Assembly (NCBI GenBank): GCA_000828835.1
Contig: AP014633.1
Coordinates: 3,720,001 to 3,784,000 of the forward strand
DNA: 64,000 nucleotides
Reading direction: 5' to 3'
Origin: Thioploca ingrica
Lineage (GTDB): Bacteria; Pseudomonadota; Gammaproteobacteria; Beggiatoales; Beggiatoaceae
Made by a program: the position numbers and the translations under genes. The notes beneath the pieces were generated by a model, which saw only the letters and a list, made by a program, of their open reading frames with translations, searched no databases and was not told where the DNA came from. Within the stretch, counting starts at the first letter, position 1; the number at the start of each line of letters is the position of its first letter. Positions 57,767 through 64,000 of this stretch are shown here, piece by piece.

Positions 57767-59392
57767 ATGAACAAAAAATTACTTATTACAGCTATGAGCA
57801 TAGCATTAATGGGCAACGCCAGTATGGTAGCAAATCCAGTTTACGCTGCTCCTAAAAATCCAACCGCGATTGAAGCCAGTTGTAAAAACAATGCTGAAAA
57901 GAAAGATTGGTGCCAATCTCAAGAACAACCTGCTCCAAGTCAAGATCAAAATACCACGGATAATTCCACGCCAAACCAGGACCAAAATACAACTGCTGGA
58001 GATACTGACGATTCAGAAAACAATACGACCGGTAGTGAAGGAAATGTCACCGATACAAATAATACCACTGGTGAAAATAATATAGAAAATAGTGGTACTA
58101 CTGATAGCAATAGCACCGAATCTGAAAATACTACTCCACCTACAGCAGAAGAATTATTCACACAAGCCGAAGAAGCTGGTATTTTTGTCAGCGTTGAAGC
58201 TACTATTCAATGGTTAGTCACCAATAAAATTTCTCCAGAAATGCTCACGGAAGAACAACGAAATGCTCTTCCAATCAATTGGGATTTACCACAACTTCCT
58301 CCAGTTGCAACACAACTAACAACAAATGAAAGTGAAATTGTCCCGGCTGAAGGTGAGGTAGTTCCGACTGAAGGTGCGGTAGTTCCAACTGAAGGTCAAG
58401 TTGTCCCGGTTGAAGGTGCGGTAGTTCCAACTGAAGGTCAAGTTGTCCCGGCTGAAGGTGCGGTAGTTCCAACTGAAGGTGCGGTAGTTCCGACTGAAAA
58501 TCAAGTTGTCCCGGCTGAAGGTGCGGTAGTTCCGACTGAAGGTCAAGTTGTCCCGGCTGAAGGTGCGGTAGTTCCGACTGAAGGTCAAGTCGTACCAGCT
58601 GACAGTGAAGTAGTTCCGACTGAAAATCAAGTTGTCCCGGCTGAAGGTGCGGTAGTTCCGACTGAAGGTCAAGTCGTACCAGCTGACAGTGAAGTAGTTC
58701 CGACTGAAGGTCAAGTTGTGCCGATTGACAGTGAAGTAGTTCCGACCAATGAGTCCCTTGAACCTACAGATGTTGAAGAACCAACATTCTCTCCGGTCGT
58801 TTCCGAAGAAGAAGAACAGGCTATTCAAGCACAATTAGAAGTAGTTAATGATGTTGTTGTGGTTGATGGAGAAGGTAATGAAACCTTAGCACCAGTTGAA
58901 GAAACCAAGGTCATTGGTGAAGTCCTGATTCCGCAAGCAGAAGAAGAAAGCGCTAATGCTGTGGTTAATGGTGAATTACTGAACGTTGAAGTGAACTTAG
59001 GTATAGCTGAAGCGACTACGGCTGATGAAAAACAAGAACCGATTATTTTGACTACCGTTACAGGTCTTGAAATTACTGCACCAACTACTGAGCCAGAAAC
59101 CGAAGTTGATACCAGCAACTTAATTACTTTGCAACGAAATGAAGCCGGAAACTTCATTTTACGCATACCCAACTTGAAAGTAGGAAACTTAGTAGTTAAC
59201 GTTATTTTGAGAGCACTCACAGAAAAGCTAGATATATACCAAGTTGAGGAAGTAACCATCGCACCAGAAGACGTTTTCAATAACGAAGACTCAACCAAAG
59301 TTGAAGATGATAATGATGCAACAAAAGAAACAGTTGAAACTGTAGAAGTGTCTGACGAAGAAGCCACTAAAGTTGCAGAAGAAACGATCTGA
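57767..59392 (+). CDS. Exported acidic heptad-repeat protein
   Basis: A 541-residue protein with signal peptide 1-28 (MNKKLLITAMSIALMGNASMVANPVYA). Residues 45-125 are low-complexity Asn/Thr/Glu/Asp. Residues 191-330 are 20 tandem seven-residue units of the form VVP-T/A-E-G-A/Q. After about 340 an acidic, less repetitive domain follows (TTVTGLEITAP, GNFILRIPNLKVGNLVVNVILRAL), and the tail is Glu/Asp/Val-rich. No cysteine-rich domain or membrane anchor. CAGGAG nine bases upstream and a hairpin downstream make it a free-standing unit. It is not recognised as a known family; an extracellular matrix, sheath or ion-binding role is only a guess. Confidence 0.8.
   Translation: MNKKLLITAMSIALMGNASMVANPVYAAPKNPTAIEASCKNNAEKKDWCQSQEQPAPSQDQNTTDNSTPNQDQNTTAGDTDDSENNTTGSEGNVTDTNNTTGENNIENSGTTDSNSTESENTTPPTAEELFTQAEEAGIFVSVEATIQWLVTNKISPEMLTEEQRNALPINWDLPQLPPVATQLTTNESEIVPAEGEVVPTEGAVVPTEGQVVPVEGAVVPTEGQVVPAEGAVVPTEGAVVPTENQVVPAEGAVVPTEGQVVPAEGAVVPTEGQVVPADSEVVPTENQVVPAEGAVVPTEGQVVPADSEVVPTEGQVVPIDSEVVPTNESLEPTDVEEPTFSPVVSEEEEQAIQAQLEVVNDVVVVDGEGNETLAPVEETKVIGEVLIPQAEEESANAVVNGELLNVEVNLGIAEATTADEKQEPIILTTVTGLEITAPTTEPETEVDTSNLITLQRNEAGNFILRIPNLKVGNLVVNVILRALTEKLDIYQVEEVTIAPEDVFNNEDSTKVEDDNDATKETVETVEVSDEEATKVAEETI
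58337..58756 (+). repeat. Coding tandem repeat, 20 units of 21 bp
   Basis: Twenty 21-bp units encode seven-residue repeats of the pattern VVPTEGA/VVPAEGQ/VVPADSE. Higher-order repetition is visible: 42-bp and 63-bp blocks recur with silent differences. Because the period is a multiple of three, the opposite strand is open too (58316-58834), but that is an artefact. Confidence 0.92.
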
Positions 59393-59466
59393 TAAAGTCA
59401 AAGCAAAAAGTAAAATAATAACGACTCTTTCAATCAAAACAATCAGTCTTTAATTAGAATAAAATA

Positions 59467-59510
59467 ACAAGAGAAACTTTAACCTATATGATGATTAAGG
59501 TTTCTCTTGT
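59467..59510 (+). terminator. Hairpin terminator after the heptad-repeat gene
   Basis: ACAAGAGAAACTTTAA (59467-59482) pairs with TTAAGGTTTCTCTTGT (59495-59510) with one mismatch around a 12-nt loop, 75 bp after the stop. There is no long T-run, so termination may be partly rho-dependent or bidirectional. Confidence 0.6.
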
Positions 59511-60245
59511 CTTTGCTAGATGTGTTCTCTTATTTTTTACCCATTTATTCAGGTTATGCACCATCCCTCCACCCACTGTCATTGAGTTAAGCTACAACTC
59601 TTTTCTTTAGCAAATATAGGTACCTGCACATCTTGGAAAAAAAGAATACCATCAATAAATTGTTTGTTTATTTAAGCACTTAAGCACTAATGAATAACTT
59701 CTTGACTTTTCAAAAGGGATATTTTTAATTTAATTAAAAAAAATTATCTAAATTTATAGATAAAGTTTATTTTAATAAAAAAATTTTTTGTAGCCCAATC
59801 TTTATCCAATTAAAACAAAGATTTTAATTTGCAAAAATTTCTTATTTTGCATTGCAATTTGCAAAGAAATTATTTCTAGTGTATTATACGTCCTATAAAA
59901 ACAGTGTGTTATTGTATTGGCAATTAAATTGCTATTGTATAATAGCAACAAGCAATAAAGCAAAATCAATAGTAGAAGAAGTATTGACAAAAAGTCATAA
60001 TGAGTTTAACTTATGAATCCGGATGTAGAGATATAAAATATACCAAGGTAAAAAACATCTATAATATTTGTAAAGAGAGAACGGATAAAAGCTTATAGTT
60101 TAAGTGTATAAATCTACTAAAGTTAGAGATAAAATATAAATAATACTTCGGACAGTTTTCAGTAGATTTTAAAAGGCAGAGGTGCGTTATAACACGTTCT
60201 AAATCAATTAGTTATAAAAACTGTTTGAGCCATCTAAAATTTAAG
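59511..60245. other. A+T-rich gene-free region
   Basis: About 735 bp, extremely A+T-rich with short poly-A/T tracts. A perfect small dyad TTGCTATT-GTAT-AATAGCAA lies at 59929-59948 and a half GGTGCGTTA repeat at 60181-60189. No coding frame is supported. Bent DNA or a regulatory role for the following small RNA is possible. Confidence 0.5.
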
Positions 60246-60274
60246 TTACAAAAATTCAAAAATGTGTTTATAAT
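60246..60274 (+). promoter_or_regulatory. Candidate promoter of the small RNA
   Basis: TTACAA at 60246-60251 (four of six -35 bases) and a perfect TATAAT at 60269-60274 with a 17-bp spacer. Predicted start near 60281. Confidence 0.45.
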
Positions 60275-60280
60275 ATTGCA

Positions 60281-60372
60281 TAATGTTATTAATGCTTAAA
60301 TAAAATTAACCAGATTTCAACCTCCTCTCCTACCTCCATTGGCCACAATCTTTTGATTGTGGTCTTTTTTTA
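60281..60372 (+). ncRNA. Candidate small RNA with anti-Shine-Dalgarno-like motifs
   Basis: A roughly 90-nt transcript is predicted between the promoter at 60246-60274 and a strong intrinsic terminator, CCACAATC-TTTT-GATTGTGG at 60343-60362 followed by T's to 60371. No coding frame upstream explains the terminator: the last gene ended 950 bp earlier behind its own hairpin. The unpaired middle is C/T-rich (ACCTCCTCTCCTACCTCC), complementary to Shine-Dalgarno sequences, as in some regulatory RNAs. Not matched to a known RNA family. Confidence 0.45.
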
Positions 60373-60529
60373 TATGCTACTGGTGGTCCATTCTGACCTG
60401 AACGGATGTGAGAAAATTAAATGCCGTTATTGTCATCATTTCCTAGTTACACTAAAATCACTACCTGTTTAGCACGATCAACTGTTAGTATAAAATTATT
60501 ATCCTTTTTTGAAGATAAGAACCCTCCAT

Positions 60530-61693
60530 ATGCACCCCATTACTATCATTGGTACTGGTTTAGCGGGTTATACAGTAGCACGTGAACTGCGTAAACTTGA
60601 CCCCAATTGTCCTTTGCGACTCATCACGGCTGATGAAGGTCATTTTTATTCTAAACCAATGTTATCTAATGCTTTTTCTCAACATAAAACGCCAGAAATG
60701 CTGATAACAACGCCAGTTGAGCAAATGGCAGAACAACTCCAAGCCGAGATACTGACACATACTCTTGTTACCCAATTAGAACCACAATGGCATAGACTCA
60801 AGATTAATGAAAAAAGTTTAACCTATAGTCAATTGGTATTAGCCTGTGGAGCAAAACCGATAGTTACTCCCTGCACAGGAACAGTAACCGAAAAAATATT
60901 ATTTGTTAATAGTCTATCCGAATACCGATATCTCCGAACCGCTTTGCAAAAAGCTAAACACGTTACTATTATTGGAGCCGGGTTAATCGGATGTGAATTT
61001 GCTAATGACTTACAGGAAGGCGGTTTTTCAGTAACCATAATTAGTAACGCGACTTATCCACTCAATCGATTAGTGCCGACATCAGTAGGGCAATTACTAC
61101 AACAAGTCTTACAAGAGCGTGGTGTTACCTGGTTACTTGGTAAAACCGTTAAACATATTGCGCCAATTGCATCAGCAAGGTATCAATTAACACTGGTCGA
61201 CAATCAGACGGTGGCAACGGATATCGTTATTTCCGCAATTGGATTACGTCCTCAGGTTAAATTAGCTACTGCTGCCGGTTTAACCGTAAAAGAAGGCATT
61301 GTCGTTAATCGCTACCTCCAAACAAATATGCCAGATGTTTATGCGCTTGGAGATTGTGCTCAAATTGAAGGTCTGGTATTACTTTACGTGATGCCTCTAA
61401 TGAATGCCGCCCGTGCTTTGGCTAAAACTTTAGTAGGACAGACGACTGCTGTTACTTATCCCGCTATGCCAATAGTCGTAAAAACCCCGGCTTGTCCCAT
61501 TGTGATTTCACCTCCTCCAAAAACGGTGGATGGACAATGGCATATAGAAACTCAAGGACAAGATATTCGAGGTTTATTTTATATTACCAATACTCAACAA
61601 TTAGCGGGATTTGTGCTTACTGGAAAAATGATTACCGAAAAAATGACTTGGTTAAAACAATTACCACCTCTCTTGAAAGCACACTGCCATTAA
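60530..61693 (+). CDS. Rubredoxin reductase-like FAD/NAD(P) oxidoreductase
   Basis: A 387-residue pyridine nucleotide-disulfide-type flavoprotein. FAD site ITIIGTGLAGYTVARELRKLDP at the N-terminus, followed by EGHFYSKPMLSNAFSQ typical of rubredoxin-NAD reductases. The NAD(P) site is VTIIGAGLIGCEFANDL, and the second FAD contact is YALGDCAQI. It lacks the redox-active CxxC of true disulfide reductases. The frame opens at TTG 60509, but ATG 60530 begins the domain. The C-terminal HCH and the TAA stop are read from a sequence resembling a miniature-element terminus (61682-61699). Electron acceptor unknown; rubredoxin is expected but no rubredoxin gene is nearby. Confidence 0.88.
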   Translation: MHPITIIGTGLAGYTVARELRKLDPNCPLRLITADEGHFYSKPMLSNAFSQHKTPEMLITTPVEQMAEQLQAEILTHTLVTQLEPQWHRLKINEKSLTYSQLVLACGAKPIVTPCTGTVTEKILFVNSLSEYRYLRTALQKAKHVTIIGAGLIGCEFANDLQEGGFSVTIISNATYPLNRLVPTSVGQLLQQVLQERGVTWLLGKTVKHIAPIASARYQLTLVDNQTVATDIVISAIGLRPQVKLATAAGLTVKEGIVVNRYLQTNMPDVYALGDCAQIEGLVLLYVMPLMNAARALAKTLVGQTTAVTYPAMPIVVKTPACPIVISPPPKTVDGQWHIETQGQDIRGLFYITNTQQLAGFVLTGKMITEKMTWLKQLPPLLKAHCH

Positions 61694-61699
61694 CTTGAG
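61682..61699 (+). repeat. Degenerate miniature-element end at a stop codon
   Basis: CACTGCCATTAACTTGAG matches the 18-bp element end (CANTGCCATTAAGTTAAG) with two differences. The TAA at 61691-61693 inside it is the stop codon of the flavoprotein. No second end is evident nearby. Confidence 0.5.
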
Positions 61700-61734
61700 A
61701 AGTTTCCTTCGTCCTCTCATGTTGAAATCGCCGC

Positions 61735-61802
61735 TTTGAAAGCCGGAAATTCTTCGTCCTATTTTGAGTTTGAAAGCCGGAAATTCTTCGTCCTATTTTG
61801 AG
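61735..61802 (+). repeat. 34-bp tandem repeat, two exact copies
   Basis: Two identical adjacent 34-bp units (starting TTTGAAAGCCGGAAATTC) at 61735-61768 and 61769-61802; a diverged partial copy (TTCCTTCGTCCTCTCATG) precedes them. It is followed at about 61842-61917 by a CCTGGATT...ATCCGGG dispersed hairpin related to 63125-63152 and 63870-63935. Confidence 0.9.
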
Positions 61803-61943
61803 CAAATATTTATTCGCATTTTTGGGTGTATTGTCAACGAGCGTAGCCTGGATTACGCCACGCAAAATTCAGGAAATTGCGCTTTCCCTGGATTTTATTT
61901 GGTTTCATCCGGGTTACTTGCTTACGTTACCTTATTTTTTATT

Positions 61944-62963
61944 CTACATTCGATTCTTCTTTTTTTTAAAATATTCTTTTAGATACTTAGGTGTTCCTTC
62001 TAGTTTCATCAACCCTAATGCACGTAAAGTAAACTTGATTACATTTTTTATGGGTTGGGGAAATGTCTGTTTGACCAATTTAAAAAGTAGACTGTGTTGT
62101 TTTTGGACTGAATGACAATTCATGGGTTGATGTTCTGGAATTTGTAGATGAGATGTTTGATCTGTGACTGGTGAAGACAATAATTTCACGGCTTTACCTT
62201 TAATCGCAACATAAGTCTTGCGATCAATTAAATTACTGGACCATGCCGGAACATGGCACTCATAAAATGAAGTAAAACCACTATTAATCATTAAATTACA
62301 AAGAGAAGGTTGAGTCAACCAAAAACTGTTAAAGTTATCAATTGAACCCCAAAGATGTCGCTTTTTATCTTCTTCAGTGGCCTCTTTAGAGTATTCGGTA
62401 CGTTTTAACCCCCAATAAGTTTTACCCTCAAACTCAGCGGCAACTCGGTCACTTAGACTAATAAAAGTATCGAACACAACAATATGATTGCAAACTTCGT
62501 AGATATTTTTGACAAACTGAAAAACATCCGGTGTATCTAGGTGGTAGAGAATGCCAGAACATATTACTACATCGAAGGTTCCATATTTCTCTTTGCTAAG
62601 ATTACGAACATCATCTTGGTACAAACTAAAATTATTTAGTTGAAGATGGTATTTAGCAAACTGGGCTTTTGCCAAACTGGCTTCACGAATTTCGATTCCC
62701 ACCACTTCTGCACCATGATGAGCGAATTCCAAACCGTAATGCCCTTCTAAACAAGCTAAATCAAGTACCCGAATTTGATTTAGCGGTTTACTAATTAAAT
62801 CAGCTACTATCTGAGTTAAACGTCGCAGCCGATAATCAACCTGAGGTGGCATTAAGGTGTATTGTCCATTTCCTAAGTAAATAGACATCGCCGACCACTT
62901 TCCATAGTGCTGTATCACTTGTTCCAAAGAAAGTGGATCACGCCAATTATAGTTATTAGACAT
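61944..62963 (-). CDS. Class I SAM-dependent methyltransferase
   Basis: A 339-residue protein. The Rossmann methyltransferase core (about 60-200) has motif I VLDLACLEGHYGLEFAHHG, the acidic EIRE after strand 2, and FDVVICSGILYHLDTPDVFQFV. N- and C-terminal extensions (the last 80 residues are basic) resemble tRNA-uridine carboxymethyl/CmoB-like or lipid methyltransferases, but the substrate cannot be set. It lies on its own between repeats; the 3' end reads into a T-rich tract. ATG 62963 has AGAAATAA upstream, a weak ribosome-binding site. Confidence 0.82.
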   Translation of the reverse strand: MSNNYNWRDPLSLEQVIQHYGKWSAMSIYLGNGQYTLMPPQVDYRLRRLTQIVADLISKPLNQIRVLDLACLEGHYGLEFAHHGAEVVGIEIREASLAKAQFAKYHLQLNNFSLYQDDVRNLSKEKYGTFDVVICSGILYHLDTPDVFQFVKNIYEVCNHIVVFDTFISLSDRVAAEFEGKTYWGLKRTEYSKEATEEDKKRHLWGSIDNFNSFWLTQPSLCNLMINSGFTSFYECHVPAWSSNLIDRKTYVAIKGKAVKLLSSPVTDQTSHLQIPEHQPMNCHSVQKQHSLLFKLVKQTFPQPIKNVIKFTLRALGLMKLEGTPKYLKEYFKKKKNRM

Positions 62964-63167
62964 AAGTTATTTCTCTAATCTTAAAGTTCGTCGGTTGGGC
63001 TTTACTGGTTTAGTCCAACCCCATTATTATTTTCCAAAGCTACCGAGGGTTTATTTTCTTTGGTTAGAGGAAATTTTTGCTTACTTTAACCGAGGTAAAA
63101 TCCATAAATTCAAGCATTCCTTCCCCTGGATTTCACTTCATCCGGGCTACTAGCTGGTTAGGGTCCT

Positions 63168-63515
63168 TTAATCAAAATCAAACAAGTCATCCAAAAAGCC
63201 ACGCTTTTTCTTTGGTTTGCCATGCTTATCATCGTCGTAATCCGAGTGCCTTGACGTTGGTCTCCCACGTTCACTCTCTTCATAATCCGAGTGCTTTGAA
63301 GTTCGTCTTTCGCGTTCATTATCTTCGTAATCCGAGTATGTTGACGTTCTCGGTTGCGTTCTTGCTGAGTTTTCAACATGAAGAGAACGTTCTATAATCT
63401 TGTCTAATTCACCTCGATCAAGCCAAACTCCTCTACATTGAGGACAGTAGTCAATTTCAACACCTTGGCGTTCTGCTAACCGCAAATTAATATCATTGCA
63501 AACCGGACATTTCAT
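63168..63515 (-). CDS. Zinc-ribbon (zf-TFIIB type) protein with SDYE repeats
   Basis: A 115-residue protein. The N-terminal zinc ribbon (MKCPVCNDINL...YCPQCRGVWLDRGELDKIIE) is the zf-TFIIB/DUF-type domain common in bacteria; the metal ligands are the two Cys-x2-Cys pairs. Residues 58-105 are three 15-residue charged units built on (Y/H)-SDY-(E/D)-x6-R/K, and the tail is a short acidic amphipathic peptide (GFLDDLFDFD). AAGGAGTTAAG precedes the ATG. Nucleic-acid or protein binding is likely but unproven. Confidence 0.85.
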   Translation of the reverse strand: MKCPVCNDINLRLAERQGVEIDYCPQCRGVWLDRGELDKIIERSLHVENSARTQPRTSTYSDYEDNERERRTSKHSDYEESERGRPTSRHSDYDDDKHGKPKKKRGFLDDLFDFD

Positions 63516-63771
63516 GTCTTAACTCCTTAATCCTCATGAAAATCTCAATAACTCCACCAAATTATTACTCATCTGAATCAATTTGTTACGGTATCATAAC
63601 CACACCACTTTCACAATCTTATCTCTCCTACTCAGCTTACCTATTATCAAAGTTAAAGGTAATTACCTACCTAACACAGCACTCAATTTCTCTTAATTGT
63701 TGGGCTTCATCCTTCAACCTAACCGGCGCGCTAGTTATTAAGATTGTCACTATTCTCTCCAGTAGTAGCCT

Positions 63772-63863
63772 CATTGCCATTAAGTTAAGGATTCCCCCCT
63801 TTGAAAAAGGGGGGTGAGGGGGGATTTTAAAGGGGGGAGTGGTAGCTTAACTTAATGGCAGTG
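63772..63863. mobile_element. Miniature inverted-repeat element, 92 bp, with perfect 11-bp target duplication
   Basis: The ends CATTGCCATTAAGTTAAG (63772-63789) and CTTAACTTAATGGCAGTG (63846-63863) are inverted repeats with one mismatch. The 11 bp on each side, AGTAGTAGCCT, are identical (63761-63771 and 63864-63874). The inside is a C6/G6 hairpin with no reading frame. The target was a TAGCCTGGAT-type dispersed repeat. Confidence 0.92.
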
Positions 63864-63874
63864 AGTAGTAGCCT

Positions 63875-64000
63875 GGATGGAACAAAGTGAAATCTAGGGA
63901 GAGGACGGTTTCCTGGATTCCACGTAACGTAGTCCAGAGTTACTTATCTAAAATGACGACTTTTTCTTTCAATTCGGCGAATAAATTCCCGTAGAATGAT
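63875..64000. other. Window end with a dispersed CCTGGAT repeat
   Basis: Positions 63870-63935 carry a GCCTGGATGGAACAAAGTGA... hairpin-like repeat related to 61842-61917 and 63125-63152. No gene starts before the window ends. Confidence 0.5.

Noticed and set aside
58316..58834. Minus-strand 172-codon frame opposite the heptad-repeat gene
   Set aside because: It exists only because the 21-bp repeat keeps all frames free of stops; the plus strand has the signal peptide and ribosome-binding site.
63536..63817. 93-codon frame near the window end
   Set aside because: It has no family resemblance, and its end runs through the miniature element at 63772-63863.

Overview
The window looks like chromosome from a filamentous sulfur-oxidising gammaproteobacterium of the Beggiatoa/Thioploca/Thiomargarita type (Thiotrichales). 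This is an inference from four things: aprBA (adenylylsulfate reductase), a nitrogen-fixation block with oxygen-protection genes, multihaem/outer-membrane cytochromes, and intergenic spaces packed with dispersed hairpins and TAACTG/GTTAATTGATAAC-type repeats. No rRNA or ribosomal protein gene is present to fix the taxonomy.

Layout. 0-9 kb: DUF255 thioredoxin-fold protein, metF, a PrsR-like sigma54 response regulator, an ExeA/MshM-type ATPase and a convergent MshL-type secretin. 9-18 kb: yidD, lon, rnr, tRNA-Leu(CAG), a left-handed beta-helix acyltransferase, a CorC/HlyC-type membrane protein and two small unknowns. 18.5-21 kb: aprB-aprA with a strong ribosome-binding site and a clean terminator. 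21.6-27.2 kb: an unusual pair, a 1292-residue protein ending in an M23 peptidase domain followed by a patatin-like phospholipase, with related repeats on both sides. 27.6-34.5 kb: a visibly more G+C-rich block with a Cyc2-like outer-membrane cytochrome-porin, a cytochrome c', a dihaem cytochrome c and a MacAB-type exporter. 34.8-37.9 kb: a calcium-binding lipoprotein, two transposase remnants and a Uma2-family nuclease. 37.9-43.8 kb: a surface-glycan operon on the minus strand. 45.4-49.8 kb: a minus-strand nif operon (nifB, ferredoxin, flavodiiron protein, 2Fe-2S ferredoxin, FeSII/Shethna-like protein, nifQ), with a plausible sigma54/NifA promoter. 51.3-59.4 kb: two large repetitive exported proteins. 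59.4-64 kb: an A+T-rich gap with a candidate small RNA, a rubredoxin-reductase-like flavoprotein, a methyltransferase and a zinc-ribbon protein.

How it fits together. aprBA would oxidise sulfite via APS. The cytochromes could move electrons between the outer membrane and periplasm. The nif block pairs cofactor synthesis (NifB, NifQ) with oxygen defence (FeSII, flavodiiron), which suits a microaerophile at an oxygen-sulfide interface. The large exported proteins and the glycan operon suggest investment in the cell surface or sheath.

Most notable non-genic structure. A miniature transposable element family has 18-bp terminal inverted repeats and 11-bp target duplications (complete copies at 50061-50211 and 63772-63863). 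Other signals are a helically phased 21-bp repeat array in front of the ExeA-like gene, spaced TTTGACA-N4-TGTCAAA dyads in front of the giant LRR protein, and a candidate small RNA at about 60.3 kb.
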